32,203 bases of DNA from Thioalkalicoccus limnaeus (lineage in GTDB: Bacteria; Pseudomonadota; Gammaproteobacteria; Chromatiales; Chromatiaceae): NCBI RefSeq assembly GCF_041197575.1, contig NZ_JBDKXB010000032.1, positions 1 to 32,203 on the forward strand. Direction: 5' to 3'. The notes under the pieces are model-generated. The model made no database searches, was not told the origin of the DNA, and saw only the letters and a list, made by a program, of their open reading frames with translations. Positions within the stretch are counted from its first letter, which is position 1; each line of letters opens with the position of its first letter. Position numbers and translations under genes: made by a program. Positions 7,480 to 16,501 of the stretch are shown here, piece by piece.

Positions 7480-9084
7480 GTGCGTATCCTGATGGCCCAG
7501 ATGAACCCGCGGGTCGGCGATGTCGCCGGCAATGGCGCGCGGATCGCGGAGATCGCCAACGCGGCCCGGGATCGGGACGCGGCCGATCTCGTCGTCTTCC
7601 CGGAGCTCGCCTTGACCGGCTATCCGCCCGAGGATCTGCTGTTGCGCCCGGAGTTCCTCGATCGCGTCGAGACGGCGGTCGCGCATCTGCTCGAGGCCGT
7701 GCGCGGCATCACGTTGATCCTCGGCTATCCGCGCCGCTCGGTCGGCGGCCTGCACAACGTCGCCGGGATCCTGCGCGACGGCGTGCTGGTCGATGAGTAC
7801 GCCAAGCAAGCGCTGCCCAACTACAGCGTCTTCGACGAGAAACGTTACTTCCAGCCGGGGCCGCTTCCGTGCGTCTTCGAGCACGAGGGCCAGCGGATCG
7901 GTCTGACGATCTGCGAGGACATCTGGGAGGAGGGGCCGGCCCGGCAGGCGGCCGCGGCCGGTGCCGAGATGCTGATCAACATCAACGCCTCGCCGTACCA
8001 CGACGGCAAACAGCTCGAACGCGAGACGCTGCTCGCGATGCGCGCGCGCGAGCATCGGTTGCCGATCCTCTATGTCAATCTGGTCGGCGGCCAGGACGAA
8101 TTGGTCTTCGACGGCGGTAGCTTCGTCGTCGATGCCGCGGGCGAGGTCTGCCAGCGCGCGCCGCTCTTCGCCGATTGCGGGTGTCTCGTCGAGATCGACC
8201 CCGGATCCCCGCCGCGACCTCGGCCGGGTGCGCTCGCGCCGTACCCGGAACAAGAGGCGGGCATCTACGAGGCCCTGGTCGTCGGGATTCGCGACTATGT
8301 CCGCAAGAACGGCTTCCAGGGGGCATTGTTGGGGCTCTCGGGCGGCATCGACTCGGCGCTGACGCTGGCCTTGGCCGTCGACGCGCTGGGCGCCGAACAG
8401 GTCGAGGCCGTGTTGATGCCGTCGCGCTATACGGCTGAGATCAGCATCGAAGATGCGCAGCAGCAGGCGCGCCAGCTCGGGGTCCGGTCGCAGCTGATCC
8501 CGATCGAGCCCGCGTTCGAGGCATTCCTCGGCCTGCTCAGCGCGCGCTTCGCCGGCCTCGAGCCCGACACCACCGAGGAGAATATCCAGGCCCGCTGCCG
8601 CGGTGTGATCCTGATGGCGATCAGCAACAAATCGGGACGCATCCTGTTGACGACCGGCAACAAGAGCGAGATGGCCGTCGGGTACGCGACCCTCTACGGC
8701 GACATGGCGGGCGGCTTCGCGCCGCTCAAGGACGTCTCCAAGACGCTCGTCTACCGGCTCGCGCGCTACCGCAATCGCGCCGCCCAGGTGATTCCGGAGC
8801 GGGTCCTGACCCGCGCGCCGACCGCTGAGCTCGCCCCGAACCAGACCGATCAGGACAGCCTACCGCCCTATGATCTGCTCGATCAGATCCTGTCGCGCTA
8901 CATCGAGCAGGATCAGGGCGTCGCCGAGATGGTCGCGGCCGGGTTGCCAGAGGCCGAGGTGCGGCGGGTCGTTCGCCTCGTCGACCGCAACGAGTACAAA
9001 CGGCGGCAGGCACCGCCCGGTGTGCGGATCACACGGCGCGCCTTCGGCCGCGATCGTCGCTACCCGATCACGAACGGGTTCTAG
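7480..9084 (+). CDS. nadE: Glutamine-dependent NAD+ synthetase
   Basis: Encodes 534 residues, the usual length for the two-domain bacterial enzyme. The start is a GTG at 7480 with GAGG at 7470-7473; MRILMAQMNP is a typical family start. The N-terminal nitrilase-like glutaminase domain has the Glu42 (VVFPELALTGYPPEDL), Lys109 (YAKQALPNY) and Cys145 (GLTICEDIW) triad. The C-terminal synthetase domain has the ATP pyrophosphatase loop SGGIDS (287-292) and the motif TTGNKSEMAVGYATLYGDM. It takes ammonia from glutamine and makes NAD+ from nicotinate adenine dinucleotide with ATP. All catalytic residues are present. It stands after sucCD and is the last housekeeping gene before the defence island. 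Confidence 0.95.
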   Translation: MRILMAQMNPRVGDVAGNGARIAEIANAARDRDAADLVVFPELALTGYPPEDLLLRPEFLDRVETAVAHLLEAVRGITLILGYPRRSVGGLHNVAGILRDGVLVDEYAKQALPNYSVFDEKRYFQPGPLPCVFEHEGQRIGLTICEDIWEEGPARQAAAAGAEMLININASPYHDGKQLERETLLAMRAREHRLPILYVNLVGGQDELVFDGGSFVVDAAGEVCQRAPLFADCGCLVEIDPGSPPRPRPGALAPYPEQEAGIYEALVVGIRDYVRKNGFQGALLGLSGGIDSALTLALAVDALGAEQVEAVLMPSRYTAEISIEDAQQQARQLGVRSQLIPIEPAFEAFLGLLSARFAGLEPDTTEENIQARCRGVILMAISNKSGRILLTTGNKSEMAVGYATLYGDMAGGFAPLKDVSKTLVYRLARYRNRAAQVIPERVLTRAPTAELAPNQTDQDSLPPYDLLDQILSRYIEQDQGVAEMVAAGLPEAEVRRVVRLVDRNEYKRRQAPPGVRITRRAFGRDRRYPITNGF

Positions 9085-9086
9085 AA

Positions 9087-9146
9087 GGCTTCTCGTCCCG
9101 CCCCTTCAGTGCCCGGCACCGCTTACGGGGCAAGCGCCGAGAAGCC
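9087..9146 (+). terminator. Long stem-loop after nadE, possible terminator
   Basis: A perfect 9-base inverted repeat, GGCTTCTCG (9087-9095) and CGAGAAGCC (9138-9146), begins three bases after the nadE stop. Inside the loop, TGCCC and GGGCA can form a second stem. No T-run follows, so a classic intrinsic terminator is not shown. It may act as a 3' end stabiliser or mark the island edge. Confidence 0.35.
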
Positions 9147-9310
9147 GGTGAGCGAGCACCGACGGCCCATCACGGCGGCCGTCAAAGATCAGAACGCGAT
9201 GACGACCTGGCTTCGTTGGAATCAGGTAGATCACGGGTCAGGCCGCCCGAGTAGCGCGCAAGAGCGACCGTCGGAGGCGGAAAAAAGAACGAAAGCAGAA
9301 TGGAATCCTG

Positions 9311-9616
9311 ATGGCGACTACCGAAACCAACAGCACTGAACTCGGCTATGCCGATACATTATGGAAATCGGCCGACACGCTGCGCGGCCAGATCGACGCC
9401 GCCATCCTCGCCGTCGAGCGCAACAACCCGAACCTCAAGGGCAAGCTGCCGCGCGACTACGCCCGCCGCGGCATCGCGCCGCTGTTCGAGATGCACGCAA
9501 TATCGCAACTTGAATCCCGCAAGCTCTCCGAGTTCCGTGACGACCTCCTCCCCACACTCTTCTCAGGCGCGGTGCGCGTGAAGGCAGCCGAACGAGTCCT
9601 GGAGACCACGCCATGA
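9311..9616 (+). pseudogene. Type I R-M deletion chimera: hsdM start, hsdM interior, hsdS end
   Basis: This 101-codon frame is assembled from three pieces of type I restriction-modification genes. Residues 1-30 match the start of the HsdM methyltransferase (LGYADTLWKSADTLRGQIDA). Residues 31-53 match a later interior part of HsdM (ILAVERNNPNLKGKLPRDYA). Residues 64-96 match the C-terminal helix of the specificity subunit HsdS (QLESRKLSEFRDDLLPTLF and on). The joins are near 9400 and 9470-9490. All methyltransferase motifs and both DNA-recognition domains are gone, so it cannot work as M or S. Both joins keep the frame, so a small protein may still be made. The stop overlaps the start of the next gene (ATGA at 9613), as between intact genes of an operon. 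Assignments rest on family memory. Confidence 0.7.
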
Positions 9617-10857
9617 GCCCCCTCAGCGACACGTCGCCTGTCCCAGCGCGCATCGAATACTTGAAGGTGCAGAACTTCCGTGCGCTGCGCGAGGTGGAAT
9701 TCAAGGAGCTGACCCCGCTGACGGTGCTGCTCGGCCCCAACGGCAGTGGCAAGTCCACGGTGTTCGACATCTTCGCGTTCCTTTCCGAGTGCTTCGAGCT
9801 GGGCCTGCGCCGCGCGTGGGACAGGCGCGGGCGGGCGAAGGAGCTGAAGACGCGCGGCGGCGACGGGCCGGTAGTGATCGAGGTCAAGTACAAGGAGCCG
9901 GGCTATCCGCTGATCACCTATCACCTGGCGGTGGACGAGCGCAACGGCGCACCGGTGGTGGTCGAGGAGTGGCTGCAATGGCGCCGCGGTCAGCGCGGAA
10001 GGCCCTTCCGCTTCCTGGACTATCGAGAGGGGCTGGGTCGCGCCGCGAGCGGCGAGGCCCCGGACGAAAAGGACCAGCGCATCGAGATTCCGCTCAAGTC
10101 GCCCGATCTTCTGGCGGTCAACGCGCTCGGGCAATTCGCGGACCATCCCCGCGCGGCGGCGCTGCGGGACTTCATCACCGGCTGGTATGTCTCGTACCTG
10201 TCGGCCGATAGCGCACGGGGCCAGCCCGAGGCGGGGCCGCAGGAGCGGCTGTCGCGAACCGGCGACAATCTGGCCAACGTAATCCAGCATCTGGCAGAGC
10301 GTCCCGGCGACCGGCTGGAGCGCATCTTCGAGGTGTTGCGCCAACGGGTGCCGCGCATCGAGCGGGTCTTGGCCGATACCATGCCGGATGGCCGGTTGCT
10401 GTTGCAGATCAAGGACGCGCCGTTCAGTCACCCGATCCTAGCCCGTTTTGCTTCGGACGGTACGCTGAAGATGCTGGCCTATCTGGTCTTGCTGTACGAT
10501 CCCCACCCACCGCCGTTCATCGGCATCGAGGAGCCGGAGAACTTCCTGCACCCGAGGCTGCTGCCAGAGCTGGCCGAAGAATGTCGCGCGGCCACGGCCG
10601 CGACGCAGTTGCTCGTCACCACCCATTCGCCGTTTTTTCTCAATGGGCTGCGACCCCAAGAGGTGCGGGTGCTCTGGCGTGATGAGCACGGCTACAGTCA
10701 GGCGCGGCGCGCCGAGGACTTGCCGGGTGTGCGCGAATTCACCGAACAGGGGGCGCTGCTCGGCCATTTGTGGATGGAGGGTCAGCTTGGCGTCGGCGAT
10801 CCACTCGTCAACCAAGGCGCGCCGACCCGGCCGCTGAAAGGTGGACGCTCCGCATGA
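9613..10857 (+). CDS. AAA family ATPase (AAA_21, RecF/OLD-like), R-M-associated
   Basis: Encodes 414 residues and appears intact. The start overlaps the previous stop by four bases. An N-terminal strand pattern (IEYLKVQNFRALREVEF) leads into Walker A GPNGSGKST (41-49). Walker B and the catalytic acid are in FIGIEEPENFLHP (Glu306, Glu307), followed by the switch histidine in TTHSPFFLNGL (His338). This arrangement is that of ABC-type ATPases of the AAA_21 group, found in defence loci and often next to DUF4276 genes. Here the downstream DUF4276-like partner is broken after 39 codons, so the ATPase is probably orphaned. It sits where extra genes are sometimes found between hsdS and hsdR. It has no transmembrane part or nuclease domain. 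Its function is unknown. Confidence 0.8.
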   Translation: MSPLSDTSPVPARIEYLKVQNFRALREVEFKELTPLTVLLGPNGSGKSTVFDIFAFLSECFELGLRRAWDRRGRAKELKTRGGDGPVVIEVKYKEPGYPLITYHLAVDERNGAPVVVEEWLQWRRGQRGRPFRFLDYREGLGRAASGEAPDEKDQRIEIPLKSPDLLAVNALGQFADHPRAAALRDFITGWYVSYLSADSARGQPEAGPQERLSRTGDNLANVIQHLAERPGDRLERIFEVLRQRVPRIERVLADTMPDGRLLLQIKDAPFSHPILARFASDGTLKMLAYLVLLYDPHPPPFIGIEEPENFLHPRLLPELAEECRAATAATQLLVTTHSPFFLNGLRPQEVRVLWRDEHGYSQARRAEDLPGVREFTEQGALLGHLWMEGQLGVGDPLVNQGAPTRPLKGGRSA

Positions 10858-10970
10858 GGGCGTCGCATCTGGTGCTGCTGGTCGAGGAGCCGTCGATGGA
10901 GGCCTTTCTGCGCGCCCTCCTGCCACGCCTGTTGCCACAGGACAGGACCTTCGAGGTACATGCCTTCCAA
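10854..10970 (+). pseudogene. 5' fragment of a DUF4276-like gene
   Basis: Starting at an ATG that overlaps the ATPase stop by four bases, 39 codons match the beginning of DUF4276 proteins (HLVLLVEEPSMEAFLRALLP, then RTFEVHAFQ). After about 10970 the similarity ends abruptly. This frame turns into low-quality sequence ending at 11084, while the adjacent frame becomes hsdR. A deletion has therefore fused the start of this gene to the inside of hsdR, in a different frame. DUF4276 proteins are uncharacterised and are often partners of this type of ATPase. Confidence 0.65.
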
Positions 10971-13555
10971 CCGACACCCAGGCGGACCTCGGCGTCGCGA
11001 TCGAGCAACTCGGTCGCTACATGCAGACCGCGCCGGACCTGTTCGTGCCGAACCTGCTGCTGGTCGTGTCGGACGGCATGCTGACCCGCGTCGGATCGAT
11101 CACCAGCGGGCGCAGCCGCTTCATGCCTTGGCGGCCGCTGCACGATGACGGTGGTGGCGCGCCGACGCTGGAGGCGCTGATCCGCGGCTTGTTCGAGCCG
11201 CGGGCGCTGGTGGACTACCTCCGGAATTGCGTGACCTTCGAGGAGGACGAGCGCGGCGAGATCGCGAAGAAGATCGCCGGCTACCACCAGTTCCGCGCGG
11301 TGCGCAAGGCACGGGCCAGCGTGCTGGCGAGCCTGCGGCCCCCCTCGGGTGACGGCGACGGTCGCGGCGGCGTGATCTGGCACACCCAAGGTTCGGGCAA
11401 ATCGTTGACCATGCTGATGCTGGCCGGCGCGCTGATCCGCGAGCCGCGCCTGACCAACCCGACGCTGGTCATGATCACCGACCGCAACGACCTCGACGAC
11501 CAGCTCTTCGACACCTTTGCCGCCGGACGTGCGCTGCTGCGGCAGGCGCCCGTGCAGGCCGAGAGCCGGGAACAACTCGAGAGCCTGCTCGACCGCGCGG
11601 CGGGCGGCGTGGTGTTCACGACCATTCAGAAGTTCGCCGAGGCGCACGGCGTGATCTCCGAGCGGGCCAACGTGGTGGTCATGGCCGACGAGGCCCACCG
11701 CAGCCAGTACGGCTTCGTCGAGGGCGGCGCACGCTGGATGCGCGAGGCGCTACCCAACGCCACCTTCGTCGGTTTCACCGGCACGCCGCTGGAGCGCGAC
11801 GACAAGAACACGATCCACGTTTTCGGCGAGTACGCGGACATCTACGACATCCGCCAGGCCGTCGAGGACGGTGCGACCCGGCCGCTCTACTACGAGTCGC
11901 GCATCATCAAGCTGAAGGTGGACGAGGACGGCGCGCGGATCGCCGAGGAAACCGTCGAGTACCTCGTCAACGCCGACCGAGTCGGCGAGCCCGTCGAAGA
12001 ACAGTACCGGGTGCCGCTGGAGTCGCTGGTCGGCGCCCAGGAACGTATCGAACGCTTGGCGGCCTTCATCGTCGAGCACTGGGAGAAGCGCCGCGCCGCG
12101 ATGGAAGGCAAGGCCATGGTCGTCACCATGAGCCGCGATATCGCCGCGCGTCTGTACGAGGCCATCCGCGCACTGCGCCCAGATTGGCACGACGCGGATG
12201 ACGAACGGGGCGCGATGAAGGTGATCGTGACCGGAACGGCCGACGACCCGGAGCCGCTTCGCCACCATGTGCGCACCAAGACGGCGCGCAAGCGGCTGGC
12301 CGAGCGCTTCAAGGCCCCCGCCGATGATCTGCGGCTGGTGATCGTCTGCGATATGTGGCTCACCGGCTTCGACTGCCCGCCGGCGCACACCATGTACCTC
12401 GACAAGCCGCTGGCCGGGCACAACCTGATGCAGGCCATCGCGCGGGTGAATCGCGTCTATGGCGACAAGCCGGGCGGCTTGATCGTCGATCTGCTGGGGC
12501 TGGCCGACCAGTTGGCCGATGCCCTGGCCACCTACACCCAGGCCGGTGGCACGGGCGAGGCGGTCCGCGAGGTGCAGGACGAGGCGGTGCCGGCGATGCA
12601 GGCGGCGTTCGAGAAGCTGCGCGGTCTCTTTCACGGCTGCGACTACGAGCAGGCGCTCGGCGCGAGCCCCGAAGAGGTCCTTCCGGTGTACCTGCGCGCC
12701 ATCGATCAGGTGTTCGGGCAGAACGATGGATGGAGACGCCTGCGGACGCTGGTCAAGGAATTGTCCGCGGCCTTCGCACTGGCGGTGCCGCGCCCAGAGA
12801 CCGAGGCCATCACCCCGCATCTGGCCTTTTTCCAGCGCCTGGTCGTGATGATTCGCAAACGGCTGGCCGACGAGAGCGACGGCGGCGCCGGGCAGGCACG
12901 TCAGCGTGACATCGACGCGGCCGTTCGCCAGGTGATCGGCGGCGCGGTCGATGCCGGCGAGGTGATCGACCTGTTCGCGGTGGCCGGTCTGGAGGAGGCC
13001 AGGCTCGACATCCTGAGCGACGAGTTCCTCGGTCGGGTGGCGGCGCTGGAGCAGAAGAACCTCGCTTTGGAGACGCTACGCAAGTTGCTGAACGACCAGA
13101 TCCGCATCACCGAGCGGACGAACCTCGTCCGGAGCAAGAAGTTTCGCGAAGCGCTCGAAGACGCCATGCTGCGCTACACGAACAAGGCCATCAGCACCGC
13201 GGAGATGATCGCCCGGCTGATCGACCTGGCCAAGCACCTGCGCGAGGCTCAGAAGCATGGCGAGGAACTCGGCCTGAGCCGCGAGGAGGTCGCGTTCTAC
13301 GACGCCTTGGCAGATAACGCGTCGGCTCGGGAGGCGATGCAGAGCGATACGCTGCGGTTGATGGCGCGAGAGCTGACGGAGATGGTGAAGAGCATGCCTA
13401 GGTTGGACTGGACCCAACGTGAATCCGTGCGGGCGAGCCTGCGGCGTAATGTGCGAAGGCTGTTGGCCAAGTACGGCTACCCGCCGGATCTGGCGGAAGG
13501 GGCAACGCAGCTCGTTTTGCGGCAAGCGGAGTTGTCGACGGAGAATGCGGCATAG
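10971..13555 (+). pseudogene. hsdR: Type I restriction enzyme R subunit, N-terminal nuclease deleted
   Basis: About 860 codons remain of a protein usually near 1050. The retained part begins just before the LLVVSDG motif that follows the nuclease domain. The PD-(D/E)xK nuclease residues upstream are missing. The superfamily 2 motor is complete: Walker A WHTQGSGKS, motif II ADEAHRSQYG, motif III VGFTGTP, and motif VI MQAIARVNRVYGDKPGG. The C-terminal helical region follows up to the stop at 13555. The frame is open back to a GTG at 10841 inside the ATPase gene, and an ATG lies at 11021, so a nuclease-less motor could still be translated. With hsdM and hsdS also gutted, restriction by this locus is not possible. 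I treat it as a pseudogene; a retained helicase function is speculation. Confidence 0.8.
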
Positions 13556-13697
13556 ATCCTTGACGTGGATCGGCGCTCGGAGGCGTTTCCTGTGGGCGCT
13601 GGTCTATCCCGCTGCATTCCAACCCGATCCGCGTGGCCATTCCGTTCATGGAATCGCTGACCCCCGTTCAACTAATGGCGCCATTCTTCGGTTCGGG

Positions 13698-14021
13698 TCA
13701 TTCCCTCCAGCCACCCCGAGGCGGACCTGGGGCGCGATGCGCGGCCCAAAGCAACAACAGCCAGCAGCCCGGCAAGACCAGCCAGGTCTCCCAGGGCCAG
13801 GCCGCGGTCTGCATCGTCAGCAGGGAGAGATTCTCGCCGCGGATTGTCTCGGCGAAGGCCCACCAACGGGATGCCATGAGCGCCGTTAGCGCGGCCATCA
13901 GGATCAGCCTCGGCCACCGTGACAGACTCGGCCAGACGACGACGACCAGTTCGAGGAAGTTGAAACCGTATCCGGCGGGCCGTCCCCAGTAGAGCAGCGT
14001 GAGGGCCAACGCAAAAACCAA
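13698..14021 (-). pseudogene. Truncated integral membrane protein fragment
   Basis: About 107 codons on the minus strand read as a plausible membrane protein. There are three or four hydrophobic segments (for example the start VFALALTLLYW, LILMAALTALMAS, and WLVLPGCWLLLLWAA) separated by short loops rich in Trp and Arg. The only start is a TTG at 14021; no ATG or GTG exists, and a stop closes the frame at 14043-14045. It looks like the C-terminal end of a larger membrane protein cut off by insertion or deletion. I do not recognise the family. It could instead be a small intact gene with a TTG start, which I find less likely. Confidence 0.4.
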
Positions 14022-14097
14022 TGGAACCGTGCGATACTGGCTCTACCGTTGCGGCTCGGCCTTGTTGTCGCACCCGCCTGAGCGGTGGGTGGACTGC

Positions 14098-14199
14098 ATC
14101 GCGGTCATCGATCGGACCTGGCGGGCCTCCTCGGACATTCTCGAATCGATATTCGGCTGCTACAAGACCTCATGGGTGCTGGATTCCGACCCCATTTAG
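14098..14199 (+). mobile_element. Possible transposase remnant
   Basis: A 34-codon stretch in a plus-strand frame (opening at 13999) includes SSDILESIFGCYKT. This resembles the conserved D-x-(I/L)-E-S-(I/L)-F-G-x-(Y/F)-K segment that I recall from some transposases. It is followed by a short run to a TAG and IS-like terminal sequence. It is too short for a functional protein. The family assignment is tentative. Confidence 0.25.
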
Positions 14200-14328
14200 C
14201 TCGGCCGGCTCGTCGGCCAGCTTCACAACCCCGGCGACGAAATCAACCAGATCCCTCGAAGATCCTCGTGACCGCGCGCTACATCTCCCCAACTGCGGCA
14301 CCCGGTGCGGACTGATTCGCGGGCAACG

Positions 14329-15792
14329 ATGGACCACGCGACCCTCTCCAGCCTGCGTGATAGACATCCGGCCTGGCGGCTGCTGGCCTCGCCGCACGCG
14401 CCGCTGATCGCGAGCTTTCTGCACCGGGTGTTCGTCGCGCCCAACGTACGGGCGATGAGCGAGGCGGACCTGGCCGAGGCGTTGGAGGATGCGCTCTTCG
14501 CGCTGCGCGAGCAGCTCGGCGCCGAGACCTACCCCAAGGGGGCATCGGAGTACCTCAACGACTGGGCCGCGCCCGACAAGGGTTGGCTGCGCAAGTTCTA
14601 CCGACCGGGCACCGACGAGGCGCAGTTCGATCTGACACCGGCCACCGAGAAGGCCATCGTCTGGCTCGCATCGCTGACCGAGCGGCCGTTCGTCGGCACC
14701 GAGTCGCGCCTGCTGACCCTGTTCGCGCTGCTCGAGCAGATCAGCGCTGGCACCGAGGTCGATCCCGCCAAGCGCGCGGAGGATCTGCGCCACAAGCGCG
14801 ACGCGCTCGAGGCCGAGATCGCCCGCGTGCTGGCGGGCGACGCGCCGCTGCTCGACGACACGGCGGTCAAGGACCGCTTCCTGCAATTCCAGCAATTGGC
14901 CCGCGAGCTGCTGGCCGACTTCCGCGAGGTCGAGCACAACTTCCGCGGCCTCGACCGCAAGGTGCGCGAGAAGATCGCGCTCTGGGAGGGGGCCAAGGGC
15001 GCCCTGCTCGACGAGATCATGGGCGAGCGCGACGCCATCGGCGACTCGGACCAGGGTCGCAGCTTCCGCGCCTTCTGGGACTTCCTGATGTCCAGTCGCC
15101 GCCAGGAGGAGCTCTCCGAACGGCTCGATCAAGTATTGGCCCTGCCCGCGGTGGCCGCGCTGAACCCCGACCCGCGCACCCGCCGGGTGCACCACGATTG
15201 GCTCGAGGCCGGCGAGCACACCCAGCGCACCGTGGCCCTACTCTCGCAGCAGCTGCGCCGCTTCCTCGACGATCGGGCCTTCCTGGAGAACCGGCGCATC
15301 CTGGAACTGCTGCATGGCATCGAGGGCCAGGCGTTGGCGTTGCGCGAGTCTATGCCCAGCGGAGCGGTGACGAGCATCGATGCGATGGGTGCCGACATCG
15401 ATCTGCCGCTAGAGCGGCCGCTGCACACGCCGAGCGCCAAGCCGCGCCTTGCCGAGCTGGTCCTCGAGGCCGGCGAGGCCGAGATCGACACCGCCCGCCT
15501 GTTCGATCAGTTCGTCGTCGACAAGGCGCGCCTGCGGGCCGGTTTGCAGCGCGCCCTGCGCCGCAAGAGGCAGATCACGCTGCGCGACCTGCTGGAGGCC
15601 GAGCCCCTGCGACAGGGCTTGGCCGAGCTGGTAGCCTATCTGGAGCTTGCCCATGCCGGCGATGCCGGTGATGGCCTGCGCGCGGTCGTCGATGACAGGG
15701 TCGAGGAGCCGATTCGCTGGCAGGCCCGAGACGCCGACGGGGAGCCGGTCGAGCGCTGCGCCCGCCTGCCCAGGGTGATCTTCGTGCGCTGA
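14329..15792 (+). CDS. jetA: Wadjet subunit JetA (DUF3375, MksF/kleisin-like)
   Basis: Encodes 487 residues from the ATG at 14329. A GTG at 14305 is possible but adds unrelated residues. The protein matches DUF3375 throughout: the N-terminal HPAWRLLASPHAPLIASFL, the EYLNDWAA and GWLRKFY motifs, DLTPATEKAI, FVGTESRLL, and the central SDQGRSFRAFWDFLMS. JetA is the kleisin-like subunit that bridges the SMC-type JetC heads in the Wadjet loop-extruding complex, which recognises and cuts small circular plasmids. It is the first gene of four in the standard order A-B-C-D. Length and motifs appear complete, so the system is probably functional. The start is preceded by only a weak Shine-Dalgarno. Confidence 0.92.
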   Translation: MDHATLSSLRDRHPAWRLLASPHAPLIASFLHRVFVAPNVRAMSEADLAEALEDALFALREQLGAETYPKGASEYLNDWAAPDKGWLRKFYRPGTDEAQFDLTPATEKAIVWLASLTERPFVGTESRLLTLFALLEQISAGTEVDPAKRAEDLRHKRDALEAEIARVLAGDAPLLDDTAVKDRFLQFQQLARELLADFREVEHNFRGLDRKVREKIALWEGAKGALLDEIMGERDAIGDSDQGRSFRAFWDFLMSSRRQEELSERLDQVLALPAVAALNPDPRTRRVHHDWLEAGEHTQRTVALLSQQLRRFLDDRAFLENRRILELLHGIEGQALALRESMPSGAVTSIDAMGADIDLPLERPLHTPSAKPRLAELVLEAGEAEIDTARLFDQFVVDKARLRAGLQRALRRKRQITLRDLLEAEPLRQGLAELVAYLELAHAGDAGDGLRAVVDDRVEEPIRWQARDADGEPVERCARLPRVIFVR

Positions 15793-15817
15793 GCACGGCC
15801 GCGATAGGGAGACGGAG

Positions 15818-16501
15818 ATGAACGAGACGGCGCACGACGCCGACACCCCACCGATGGACAGCTCCGCCGGTGCCCTGCCGGAGGTGCCCGAGCTGTCGCA
15901 GCTGATGGTGCAGTTGCTCAAGGGGGTCCTGTATCGGGAAGACGACGAACGCCTGTGGGCGAGCCTCCTGCGCCTGCAGGCGCGGGTGCGGGAGCAGGCG
16001 GCGGTGCTGCTGCTCGACCTGCTGCTCGACGAGGCCGAGGGCTACGCCTTCCTCAAGGGCCGTCCGGATCCGGATCAGGCCGAAGGCGCGCCCCGCCTGC
16101 CGCGGCTCGTCGTGCGCCGGCCCCTGTCCTACCCGGTCAGCCTGATGCTGGCCCTGCTGCGCAAGCGCCTCGCGGAATTCGACGCTGGCGGCGGCGACAC
16201 CCGGCTCGTACTGTCACGCGACGAGATCGCCGAGCTGATACGGGTCTTCCTCCCCGATGGCACGAACGAGGCGCGGCTGATCGATCAGGTGGACGCGACC
16301 ATCTCCAAGGTCGTCGATCTGGGGTTCCTGCGCCGGCTCAAGCCCGCCCCCGGTGGCCAGGACAGGGGCCACTTCGAGGTGCGCCGGATCCTCAAGGCCT
16401 TCGTCGATGCCCAGTGGCTGGCCGATCTCGATGCGCGCCTGGAGGGGTACCGCACGGCGCTCTCGGGCGGATCGCTGGCCAAGGGGACCGATCGTGATTG
16501 A
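15818..16501 (+). CDS. jetB: Wadjet subunit JetB (DUF4194, MksE-like)
   Basis: Encodes 227 residues. A good GGGAGACGGAG Shine-Dalgarno precedes the ATG at 15818, which lies 25 bases after the jetA stop. The sequence matches DUF4194: ELSQLMVQLLKGVLYREDDE near the start, RRPLSYPVSLMLALLRKRL in the middle, then a winged-helix-like C-terminal part with GFLRRL and FEVRRILKAFVDAQWL. JetB is the small KITE-type accessory subunit that binds the JetA kleisin in the Wadjet complex. The last eight bases overlap the start of jetC if that gene uses its GTG, so translation is likely coupled. No defects are seen. Confidence 0.9.
   Translation: MNETAHDADTPPMDSSAGALPEVPELSQLMVQLLKGVLYREDDERLWASLLRLQARVREQAAVLLLDLLLDEAEGYAFLKGRPDPDQAEGAPRLPRLVVRRPLSYPVSLMLALLRKRLAEFDAGGGDTRLVLSRDEIAELIRVFLPDGTNEARLIDQVDATISKVVDLGFLRRLKPAPGGQDRGHFEVRRILKAFVDAQWLADLDARLEGYRTALSGGSLAKGTDRD

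Larger units (their letters stand above)
13556..14328. other. Scar region between the R-M remnant and Wadjet
   Basis: No intact gene is seen in these 773 bases. They contain a minus-strand membrane-protein frame without a start codon and a plus-strand transposase-like fragment (both listed), plus a perfect 12-base palindrome AATGGCGCCATT at 13674-13685. A GGCCG/CGGCC mini-hairpin lies near 14205-14220. The sequence around 14178-14200 (ATTCCGACCCC) resembles terminal sequences of IS21-like elements as I remember them. The region looks like the product of repeated insertions and deletions. The promoter of jetA should lie at its right end but is not obvious. Confidence 0.5.

Noticed and set aside
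9109..9339. 76-codon frame between nadE and the hsdM remnant
   Set aside because: No family signal and it overlaps the hairpin and the next gene's leader; likely chance.
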